Of a DNA stretch of 16,764 nucleotides, positions 6,701 to 13,425 are shown one piece after another. The DNA is from an uncultured Methylophilus sp. Lineage in GTDB: Bacteria; Pseudomonadota; Gammaproteobacteria; Burkholderiales; Methylophilaceae. The stretch's first letter is position 1, and each line of letters opens with the position of its first letter. Below the pieces are notes generated by a model that searched no databases, was not told the DNA's origin, and was given only the letters and a program-made list of their open reading frames with translations. The stretch covers positions 1-16,764 of the forward strand of contig CAKZJM010000313.1 of NCBI GenBank assembly GCA_936943315.1, written 5' to 3'. Position numbers and translations under genes: made by a program.

Positions 6701-7926
6701 AAGACCTGGGCGACCAGATGCGTATTGTGGAAGACGATACCTTTGGCCGTATCAGCCGTCTGCTGGTAGGTAAAGCCGCCACCGGTGGTCCTAACAAGCT
6801 GAAAAAAGGCGATACGCTGACCCAGGAATACCTGGAAAGCGTCGGTCGTTACGACTGGTTTGATATCCGCCTGAGCGACGAAGAAGCTGCACGTCAACTG
6901 GAGCAATTGAAAGACAGCCTGAGCCAGGCGCGCGTTGAATTTGACAACAAGTTCGAAGAGAAAAAGCGTAAACTGACTCAAGGTGACGAGTTGCCACCAG
7001 GCGTACAGAAAATGGTCAAGGTCTACTTGGCCGTGAAACGCCGTATCCAGCCGGGTGACAAGATGGCGGGCCGCCACGGTAACAAGGGTGTGATTTCAAA
7101 AATCTGCCCGGTGGAAGACATGCCGCACATGGCTGACGGTACACCACTGGATATCGTGTTGAACCCGCTGGGCGTGCCATCACGGATGAACATCGGCCAG
7201 ATTCTGGAAACCCATTTGGGTTGGGCAGCCAAAGGTCTGGGCAAACGCCTGGGCGATATGCTGCAAGCTGAAGCTAAAGTGGCTGAAATCCGTGGATTCC
7301 TCGACAAGATCTACAACAGCAGCACCGGTAAGAAAGAAGATATTGCTGGCCTGACTGACGCAGAAGTGATCGACCTGGCGACCAACTTGAAACATGGCGT
7401 GCCATTTGCAACGCCAGTGTTTGACGGTGCTGCTGAGTCTGACATTCGCGCCATGCTGGATCTGGCGTTCCCGGATGATGACGAGCACACCAAGAAATTG
7501 CAGTTCCACGCAGGTAAAACACAGGTCAAACTGTTCGATGGCCGTACTGGCGATGCTTTCGAGCGCCCAGTCACCGTTGGTTACATGCACGTACTGAAGC
7601 TGCACCACTTGGTCGACGACAAGATGCACGCACGTTCTACCGGTCCTTACAGCCTGGTGACACAGCAGCCATTGGGTGGTAAAGCCCAGTTCGGTGGTCA
7701 GCGCTTCGGTGAGATGGAAGTTTGGGCACTGGAAGCGTATGGCGCGTCATACACCTTGCAAGAGATGTTGACAGTGAAATCAGATGACGTGAATGGCCGT
7801 ACCAAAGTGTACGAAAATATCGTCAAAGGTGAGCACAAAATTGATGCGGGTATGCCTGAATCATTCAACGTGTTGGTGAAAGAAATCCGTTCACTGGCCA
7901 TTGATATTGATTTGGACCGTAACTAA
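3754..7926 (+). CDS. rpoB: DNA-directed RNA polymerase subunit beta
   Basis: The beta subunit forms one side of the polymerase active-site cleft and carries the rifampicin pocket. From ATG 3754 the product is 1390 aa, about 48 longer than E. coli, as is usual for betaproteobacteria. AGGAG (3744-3748) precedes this start; the frame extends upstream to 3715, but those residues are not RpoB-like. The rifampicin region starts at GSSQLSQFMDQ (532-542). D541, H551 and S556, matching E. coli D516, H526 and S531, are the susceptible-type residues. Active-site lysines are in DKMAGRHGNKG (K1103 and K1111, matching K1065 and K1073). The C-terminal part contains SLVTQQPLGGKAQFGGQRFGEMEVWALEAYGA. It is followed after 23 bases by rpoC. 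Confidence 0.98.
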   Translation: MSYSFTEKKRIRKSFAKRDSVQEVPYLLAMQLESYKSFLQENVPVDQRKNEGLESTFRSIFPIVSHSENARLDYVSYQLGAEPFDVKECQQRGLTYAVPLRVKVRLTIMDREASKPTVKEVKEQEVYMGELPLMTENGSFIINGTERVIVSQLHRSPGVFFEHDRGKTHSSGKLLFSARIIPYRGSWLDFEFDPKDYLYFRVDRRRKMPVTILLKALGYTPEQILETFHDTDTFHIGPKGVEFELVADRLRGEVAKFDISDKDGNVLVAKDKRITVKHIRDIEKAGVKTMSVPTDFMMGRAVARNIIDTETGELIANANDELTPSLLEKLVAAKITEIDTIYTNDLDHGNFISQTLRTDEIPDQYSARVAIYRMMRPGEPPTEEAVEALFKGLFFTEDRYDLSVVGRMKFNRRAYPSKLEERTAAWMRRFYENVGPQGDTGSNVLSNEDILAVIGVLIELRNGRGEIDDIDHLGNRRIRSVGELAENQFRAGLVRVERAVKERLSQAESENLMPHDLINAKPVSSAIREFFGSSQLSQFMDQTNPLSEITHKRRISALGPGGLTRERAGFEVRDVHTTHYGRVCPIETPEGPNIGLINSLALYARTNEYGFLETPYRLVEGNKVSGKIDFLSAIEESQYVIAQANTEVSKDGGFKEDLISARFHNEFTMTQPERVQYMDVAPGQIVSVAASLIPFLEHDDANRALMGANMQRQAVPCLRAEKAVVGTGIERTVAVDSGTVVTARRGGVVDYVDSGRIVIRVHDAEAQAGEVGVDIYNLTKYTRSNQNTNINQRPLVKVGDIIARGDVVADGASTDMGELALGQNMLVGFMPWNGYNYEDSILISERVVADDRYTSIHIEELSVVARDTKLGPEEITRDISNLSERMLGRLDDSGIIYIGAEVEAGDVLVGKVTPKGETTLTPEEKLLRAIFGEKASDVKDTSLRVPSGMTGTVIDVQVFTREGIDRDARAQQIIDDQLSHYKKDLGDQMRIVEDDTFGRISRLLVGKAATGGPNKLKKGDTLTQEYLESVGRYDWFDIRLSDEEAARQLEQLKDSLSQARVEFDNKFEEKKRKLTQGDELPPGVQKMVKVYLAVKRRIQPGDKMAGRHGNKGVISKICPVEDMPHMADGTPLDIVLNPLGVPSRMNIGQILETHLGWAAKGLGKRLGDMLQAEAKVAEIRGFLDKIYNSSTGKKEDIAGLTDAEVIDLATNLKHGVPFATPVFDGAAESDIRAMLDLAFPDDDEHTKKLQFHAGKTQVKLFDGRTGDAFERPVTVGYMHVLKLHHLVDDKMHARSTGPYSLVTQQPLGGKAQFGGQRFGEMEVWALEAYGASYTLQEMLTVKSDDVNGRTKVYENIVKGEHKIDAGMPESFNVLVKEIRSLAIDIDLDRN

Positions 7927-7949
7927 GCCCGCCATTAAGGAGAGTCTCT

Positions 7950-10900
7950 ATGAAAGCGTTATTAGATTTATTTAAACAGGTTACGCAAGAAGAAGAGTTC
8001 GACGCGATTAAGATTGCGCTGGCTTCACCTGAAAAAATCCGTTCATGGTCCTATGGCGAAGTCAAAAAGCCAGAAACCATCAACTACCGTACCTTCAAAC
8101 CAGAGCGGGACGGTTTGTTCTGCTCCAAGATCTTTGGCCCGATCAAAGACTACGAGTGCTTGTGCGGTAAGTACAAGCGTTTGAAGCACCGCGGTGTGAT
8201 TTGTGAGAAGTGTGGCGTTGAAGTCACCTTGAGCAAAGTGCGTCGTGAGCGCATGGGCCACATTGAGCTGGCTTCACCAGTGGCGCACATCTGGTTCCTG
8301 AAATCCCTGCCTAGCCGCTTGGGTATGGTGCTGGATATTGCCTTGCGTGACATCGAGCGCGTGTTGTACTTTGAAGCATTTATCGTGATCGACCCAGGCA
8401 TGACGCCGCTGACCCGTGGTCAGTTGCTGACTGAAGATGACTACCTGGCCAAGGTTGAAGAATACGGTGACGAATTCAATGCCGTGATGGGTGCTGAAGC
8501 TGTGCGTGAATTACTGCGCACGATGGACATCGAGCGCGAAATCGAAACCTTGCGTAGCGAATTGTCTGCAACCAGCTCAGAAGCCAAGATCAAGAAGATC
8601 GCTAAGCGCCTGAAAGTACTGGAAGCATTCCAGAAATCTGGCATCAAGCCTGAGTGGATGATTCTGGAAATCTTGCCAGTATTGCCACCAGAATTGCGCC
8701 CATTGGTACCACTGGATGGTGGCCGTTTTGCCACGTCTGACCTGAACGACCTGTATCGCCGCGTGATCAACCGTAACAACCGTTTGAAGCGTTTGTTAGA
8801 GTTGAAAGCACCGGAAATCATCGTCCGTAACGAAAAGCGTATGCTGCAAGAAGCGGTAGACTCACTGTTGGACAACGGTCGTCGCGGTAAAGTGATGACG
8901 GGTGCTAACAAGCGTCCGCTGAAGTCACTGGCTGACATGATTAAAGGTAAAGGCGGCCGTTTCCGTCAGAACCTGTTGGGTAAGCGTGTGGACTATTCCG
9001 GTCGTTCCGTGATCGTGGTTGGTCCGCAACTGAAACTGCATCAGTGCGGTCTGCCTAAGAAAATGGCACTGGAGCTGTTCAAGCCTTTCATTTTCCACAA
9101 GCTGGAAGTATTAGGCCTGGCCACCACCATTAAAGCTGCCAAGAAGAAAGTGGAAGAAGAAGGACCAGAAGTCTGGGATATCCTGGAAGACGTGATCCGT
9201 GAGCATCCGGTGCTGTTGAACCGTGCGCCTACGCTGCACCGTCTGGGTATCCAGGCTTTTGAGCCCGTGTTGATCGAAGGTAAAGCGATCCAGTTGCACC
9301 CATTGGTGTGTTCAGCCTTTAACGCCGACTTTGACGGTGACCAGATGGCGGTACACGTCCCACTGAGCCTGGAAGCACAAATGGAAGCACGCACTTTGAT
9401 GCTGGCTTCTAACAACGTGCTGTCTCCAGCCAACGGCGAACCAATCATTGTGCCTTCACAGGATATCGTGTTGGGTCTGTATTACATGACCCGCGAAAAA
9501 GTGGCGGCACGTGGCGAAGGCATGATTTTCAGTGATATCAAGGAAGTACAACGTGTGTACGACCAGGGCCTGATTGATCTGCACGCTAAAGTGACTGTGC
9601 GTATCCGTGAATTCGAACTGGATGTCGCTGGTCAAAAAACAGAAAAAATCAACCGTTATACAACGACGGTTGGCCGTGCCTTGCTGTCTGAAATCCTGCC
9701 ACCAGGCTTGCCATTCAGCTACATTGACAAGGCATTGAAGAAAAAAGAAATCTCACGCCTGATCAACGCCAGCTTCCGTAAAGTGGGCATCCGTGAAACA
9801 GTGATTTTCGCTGACAAACTGATGTACACCGGTTACTCCTACGCGACTAAAGCCGGTATCTCTATCAGCATTAACGATATGTTGGTGCCACCAGAGAAAG
9901 AGCAATTGATCGCTGCGGCAGACGCTGAAGTGAAAGAGATCGAAGACCAGTATGTTTCCGGTCTGGTCACTCAGGGTGAGCGTTATAACAAGGTGGTTGA
10001 CATCTGGGGTCGTGCCGGTGACAAAGTGGCTGAAGCCATGATGAAACAGCTGCGCGAAGAAGATGTGAAAGACGCTGAAGGTAACGTCGTCAAAAAAGAC
10101 GGTAAAACCGTCCGTCAGGAATCGTTTAACGCGATTTACATGATGGCCGACTCCGGTGCGCGGGGTTCCGCAGCGCAGGTTCGTCAGCTGGCTGGTATGC
10201 GCGGCCTGATGGCGAAACCGGATGGCTCCATTATTGAAACGCCAATTAAAGCGAACTTCCGTGATGGCCTGAACGTATTGCAGTACTTTATTTCTACGCA
10301 CGGTGCGCGTAAGGGTCTGGCCGATACGGCGCTGAAAACAGCGAACTCCGGTTACCTGACACGCCGTCTGGTCGACGTGACTCAAGACTTGGTAGTGACC
10401 GAGACAGATTGCGGCACCACTGAAGGTTTGGTGACCAAGGCCTTGGTTAAAGGTGGTGAAGTGGTTGAGCCATTACATGACCGTATCCTGGGCCGTACTT
10501 CTGCGCTGGATATCCTGCATCCTGAAACTCAGGAAGTGGTGTACGAAGCCGGTACGTTGCTGGGTGAAGACGAAGTCGAGAAAATTGATGCCCTGGGCAT
10601 TGATGAAGTCAAAGTGCGTACTGCACTGACTTGCGATACCCGTTACGGTATTTGTGCCAAGTGTTACGGTCGTGACCTGGGTCGCGGCAAGTTGATCAGT
10701 ATCGGCGAATCTGTCGGTGTGATCGCTGCGCAGTCTATCGGTGAACCTGGTACACAGCTGACCATGCGTACGTTCCACATCGGTGGTGCGGTATCCCGTG
10801 CAGCATCCGTGTCACAGGTAGAAAGTAAGTCCAACGGTACTGCCGGCTTTACTTCGACCATGCGCTACGTGACTAACTCACGTGGTGAGCAGATCGTCAT

Positions 10901-12209
10901 CTCCCGTAATGGTGAAGTGGTGATTTCTGACGACAATGGCCGTGAGCGTGAGCGTCATAAAGTGCCTTACGGTGCGACACTGACCATCAATGATGGCAAA
11001 ACCGTGAAGGCCGGTCAGGCACTGGCGACCTGGGATCCGCATACTCGTCCGATTATTACCGAGTATGCTGGCCGCGTGAAGTTCGAGAACGTTGAAGAGG
11101 GCGTCACCGTTGCTAAACAAGTGGATGAAGTCACTGGCTTGTCCTCCTTGGTGGTGATTGATCCTAAACAGCGTGCTGGTTCATCCAAAGGCTTGCGTCC
11201 TCAGGTGAAGTTGCTGGATGCCAATGGCGTGGAAGTGAAAATTGCCGGTACTGAAACACCGGTCAACGTGACCTTCCAGCTGGGTTGTATCATTACCGTG
11301 AAAGATGGCCAGGAAGTCGGCGTGGGTGAAGTGCTGGCACGTATCCCGCAGGAATCTTCCAAAACCCGTGATATTACCGGGGGTCTGCCACGCGTGGCTG
11401 AGCTGTTCGAAGCACGTTCACCAAAAGATGCCGGTATGCTGGCTGAAGTGACGGGTACGGTATCTTTCGGTAAGGACACCAAAGGTAAGCAACGTCTGGT
11501 CATTACTGACCTTGACGGTATTACCAGCGAGTTCCTGATTGCCAAAGACAAGCACGTTACTGCGCACGACGGTCAAGTGGTCACCAAAGGTGAAACCATT
11601 GTTGACGGCCCAGCTGATCCTCAAGATATCTTGAGATTGCAAGGCCGTGAAGCACTGGCACGTTACATCATCGACGAAGTGCAAGACGTTTACCGCTTGC
11701 AAGGCGTGAAGATTAACGACAAGCACATTGAAGTGATTGTGCGCCAGATGTTGCGCCGTGTGAAAGTGCAAGATGCCGGTGACACCAGCTTTATCCCTGG
11801 TGAGCAGGTAGAACGTGCTGATCTGTTGACAGAAAACGAACGCGTGATTGCCGAAGACAAACGTCCGGCAACTTTCGAGTACGTGTTGCTGGGTATTACC
11901 AAAGCATCGCTGTCTACTGATTCGTTCATCTCTGCGGCGTCCTTCCAGGAAACCACACGCGTGTTGACCGAAGCGGCGATTTTGGGCAAACGCGACGATC
12001 TGCGTGGCCTGAAAGAAAACGTCATTGTGGGTCGCTTGATTCCAGCCGGTACCGGTCTGGCTTATCACGAGTCCCGCAAGCGTGCAGCGATTGCTTCCTT
12101 GACACCGAATGCAGCAGAACCTTCAGAAGCCGTCCTGGCCGCTGAAGCGATGTTTGCACCGGAAGAAGTGGTCGAAGAAGCCGCTGCTGACGATAGCGCT
12201 GCCGAGTAA
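7950..12209 (+). CDS. rpoC: DNA-directed RNA polymerase subunit beta'
   Basis: The beta' subunit supplies the catalytic magnesium site, the clamp and the bridge helix/trigger loop. The product is 1419 aa (E. coli 1407). ATG 7950 follows AAGGAGAG (7937-7944). The first zinc site is in DYECLCGKYKRL...CEKC (C70, C72, C85, C88). The catalytic NADFDGDQM is at 458-466 with D460, D462 and D464. The second zinc site is C821, C895, C902 and C905 (CDTRYGICAKC). The C-terminus ends in an acidic, alanine-rich tail (EEVVEEAAADDSAAE). No stop, frameshift or intein is present. A long hairpin and the str promoter follow in the 207-base gap. Confidence 0.98.
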   Translation: MKALLDLFKQVTQEEEFDAIKIALASPEKIRSWSYGEVKKPETINYRTFKPERDGLFCSKIFGPIKDYECLCGKYKRLKHRGVICEKCGVEVTLSKVRRERMGHIELASPVAHIWFLKSLPSRLGMVLDIALRDIERVLYFEAFIVIDPGMTPLTRGQLLTEDDYLAKVEEYGDEFNAVMGAEAVRELLRTMDIEREIETLRSELSATSSEAKIKKIAKRLKVLEAFQKSGIKPEWMILEILPVLPPELRPLVPLDGGRFATSDLNDLYRRVINRNNRLKRLLELKAPEIIVRNEKRMLQEAVDSLLDNGRRGKVMTGANKRPLKSLADMIKGKGGRFRQNLLGKRVDYSGRSVIVVGPQLKLHQCGLPKKMALELFKPFIFHKLEVLGLATTIKAAKKKVEEEGPEVWDILEDVIREHPVLLNRAPTLHRLGIQAFEPVLIEGKAIQLHPLVCSAFNADFDGDQMAVHVPLSLEAQMEARTLMLASNNVLSPANGEPIIVPSQDIVLGLYYMTREKVAARGEGMIFSDIKEVQRVYDQGLIDLHAKVTVRIREFELDVAGQKTEKINRYTTTVGRALLSEILPPGLPFSYIDKALKKKEISRLINASFRKVGIRETVIFADKLMYTGYSYATKAGISISINDMLVPPEKEQLIAAADAEVKEIEDQYVSGLVTQGERYNKVVDIWGRAGDKVAEAMMKQLREEDVKDAEGNVVKKDGKTVRQESFNAIYMMADSGARGSAAQVRQLAGMRGLMAKPDGSIIETPIKANFRDGLNVLQYFISTHGARKGLADTALKTANSGYLTRRLVDVTQDLVVTETDCGTTEGLVTKALVKGGEVVEPLHDRILGRTSALDILHPETQEVVYEAGTLLGEDEVEKIDALGIDEVKVRTALTCDTRYGICAKCYGRDLGRGKLISIGESVGVIAAQSIGEPGTQLTMRTFHIGGAVSRAASVSQVESKSNGTAGFTSTMRYVTNSRGEQIVISRNGEVVISDDNGRERERHKVPYGATLTINDGKTVKAGQALATWDPHTRPIITEYAGRVKFENVEEGVTVAKQVDEVTGLSSLVVIDPKQRAGSSKGLRPQVKLLDANGVEVKIAGTETPVNVTFQLGCIITVKDGQEVGVGEVLARIPQESSKTRDITGGLPRVAELFEARSPKDAGMLAEVTGTVSFGKDTKGKQRLVITDLDGITSEFLIAKDKHVTAHDGQVVTKGETIVDGPADPQDILRLQGREALARYIIDEVQDVYRLQGVKINDKHIEVIVRQMLRRVKVQDAGDTSFIPGEQVERADLLTENERVIAEDKRPATFEYVLLGITKASLSTDSFISAASFQETTRVLTEAAILGKRDDLRGLKENVIVGRLIPAGTGLAYHESRKRAAIASLTPNAAEPSEAVLAAEAMFAPEEVVEEAAADDSAAE

Positions 12210-12246
12210 TATCAGGCTTTACCGACCGTCAGGCCGGGCAAAATAA

Positions 12247-12285
12247 CAAGGGGTGTTGAGCATGAATAGTGCTTGACACCCCTTG
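12247..12285 (+). terminator. long hairpin after rpoC
   Basis: CAAGGGGTG (12247-12255) pairs perfectly with CACCCCTTG (12277-12285). A TT/GA internal loop separates this from GAGCA (12258-12262) pairing with TGCTT (12270-12274), one pair being G-U, around a 7-base loop. The tail ACTCGTTTATT has few T. It probably marks the 3' end or a partial terminator of the rpoBC transcript. Its 3' arm contains the -35 element of the next promoter. Confidence 0.65.
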
Positions 12286-12301
12286 ACTCGTTTATTAAAA
12301 T
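12273..12301 (+). promoter_or_regulatory. sigma-70 promoter for the rpsL-rpsG-fusA-tuf (str) operon
   Basis: A perfect -35 TTGACA (12273-12278), a 17-base spacer and a -10 TAAAAT (12296-12301, five of six consensus bases) are seen directly. Transcription would start near 12308, giving a 5' leader of about 109 bases before rpsL. This is the strongest promoter-like sequence I found in the window and fits a highly expressed operon. The -35 overlaps the 3' arm of the rpoC hairpin. Confidence 0.8.
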
Positions 12302-12320
12302 GCTGGGTTTCTCAGAATAG

Positions 12321-12347
12321 CCTTATTGTCTCAATAAGGTGTTATTG
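12321..12347 (+). other. str leader hairpin with an alternative pairing
   Basis: CCTTATTG (12321-12328) pairs perfectly with CAATAAGG (12332-12339) around a 3-base loop. The same 3' arm can instead pair downstream, CAATAA (12332-12337) with TTATTG (12342-12347) around GGTG. The two folds exclude each other. Both lie in the predicted leader of the str operon. Confidence 0.55.
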
Positions 12348-12354
12348 TTGATGT

Positions 12355-12395
12355 ACCGCCAAACTTGAGTCTTCCTGCTCAAATGGTGGTTTTTT
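12355..12395 (+). terminator. T-tailed hairpin in the str leader (probable attenuator)
   Basis: ACCGCCA (12355-12361) pairs with TGGTGGT (12384-12390), with one G-U pair. An inner stem TTGAG (12365-12369) pairs with CTCAA (12378-12382) across a small asymmetric loop. A T-run covers 12390-12395. This is a terminator-like shape lying inside the leader, only 21 bases before the rpsL start, so it would act as an attenuator rather than a gene-end terminator. Confidence 0.55.
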
Positions 12396-12416
12396 AAAGG
12401 TGAAGAGGTTAAGGCA

Positions 12417-12800
12417 ATGCCAACCATTAATCAGTTAGTACGTAAACCACGCGTTAAAGTGGTAACCAAGAGCAAGGTTCCAGCCTTGGAAGCTTGCCCG
12501 CAAAAGCGTGGCGTGTGCACCCGTGTGTATACCACCACTCCTAAAAAACCAAACTCCGCGTTGCGTAAAGTGGCAAAAGTCCGCTTGACCAACGGTTACG
12601 AAGTGATTAGCTACATCGGTGGTGAAGGCCACAACCTGCAGGAGCACTCTGTTGTGCTGTTGCGCGGCGGTCGTGTAAAAGACTTGCCAGGTGTGCGTTA
12701 CCACATGGTTCGCGGTAGCTTGGATACGGCTGGTGTGAAAGACCGTAAACAGTCCCGTTCCAAATACGGTGCCAAGCGTCCTAAAGAAGCAAAAGCTTAA
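12417..12800 (+). CDS. rpsL: 30S ribosomal protein S12
   Basis: S12 sits at the decoding centre and controls accuracy; it is the streptomycin-resistance protein. The product is 127 aa (E. coli 124). It contains RVYTTTPKKPNSALRK with K43 and RGGRVKDLPGVRYH with K88; both lysines are of the streptomycin-sensitive type. D89 is the residue methylthiolated by RimO in other bacteria. ATG 12417 is preceded by AGAGG (12404-12408) at 8 bases. It is the first gene of the str operon, downstream of a strong promoter and a T-tailed hairpin. Confidence 0.98.
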   Translation: MPTINQLVRKPRVKVVTKSKVPALEACPQKRGVCTRVYTTTPKKPNSALRKVAKVRLTNGYEVISYIGGEGHNLQEHSVVLLRGGRVKDLPGVRYHMVRGSLDTAGVKDRKQSRSKYGAKRPKEAKA

Positions 12801-12815
12801 TTTATTGAGTGTATT

Positions 12816-12836
12816 TGGACAATTCGTCCATTTTTT
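12816..12836 (+). terminator. short T-tailed hairpin in the rpsL-rpsG gap
   Basis: TGGAC (12816-12820) pairs with GTCCA (12826-12830) around AATTC, and six T follow (12831-12836). The stem has only 5 bp, so it would be a weak terminator or a pause site. In E. coli the same gap is where S7 binds to repress the operon. A 10-base palindrome, TTGCTAGCAA (12866-12875), lies further on, before rpsG. Confidence 0.45.
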
Positions 12837-12899
12837 AGAGCGGCTGAAATGCCTTGCGAGTGTAGTTGCTAGCAAAAATTTAATTGAAAAGAGAATAGT

Positions 12900-13370
12900 A
12901 TGCCTAGACGTAGAGAAGTCCCCAAACGTAATATCTTGCCGGATCCAAAATTTGGTAGCCAGGAAGTGTCCAAATTCGTAAACGTGTTGATGACAGGTGG
13001 TAAGAAATCTGTTGCTGAACGTATCGTTTACGGTGCATTTGATCAAGTAGCCAGCAAGAGCGGCAAAGATCCGCTGGAATTATTCACCACAGCGTTGAAC
13101 AATCTGCGCCCTATCGTTGAAGTGAAAAGCCGTCGCGTCGGTGGTGCAAACTACCAGGTGCCTGTTGAAGTGCGTCCAAGCCGTCGTAGTGCCTTGGCAA
13201 TGCGTTGGTTGCGTGATGCAGCTCGCAAGCGCGGCGAAAAATCCATGGGCCTGCGTCTGGCAGCTGAGTTGCTCGAGGCCTCTGAAGGCCGTGGCTCAGC
13301 AATGAAAAAACGTGAAGAAGTGCACCGTATGGCAGAGGCTAACAAAGCCTTCTCACACTTCCGTTTTTAA
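12900..13370 (+). CDS. rpsG: 30S ribosomal protein S7
   Basis: S7 nucleates folding of the 16S rRNA 3' domain (30S head) and lines the E-site mRNA exit; in E. coli it is also the translational repressor of the str operon. The product is 156 aa, normal. It opens with MPRRREVPKRNILPDPKFGS and contains the conserved GGANYQVPVEVRPSRR and the C-terminal KREEVHRMAEANKAFSHFRF. ATG 12900 follows an AAGAGA-type site at about 6 bases. It lies 99 bases after rpsL and 55 bases before fusA; the latter gap shows no structure. Confidence 0.98.
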   Translation: MPRRREVPKRNILPDPKFGSQEVSKFVNVLMTGGKKSVAERIVYGAFDQVASKSGKDPLELFTTALNNLRPIVEVKSRRVGGANYQVPVEVRPSRRSALAMRWLRDAARKRGEKSMGLRLAAELLEASEGRGSAMKKREEVHRMAEANKAFSHFRF

Positions 13371-13425
13371 TTAAACGACCTCGTTCTTTAATAATTAGTT
13401 GAATTGATAGCAAAGGTAAAGCATC

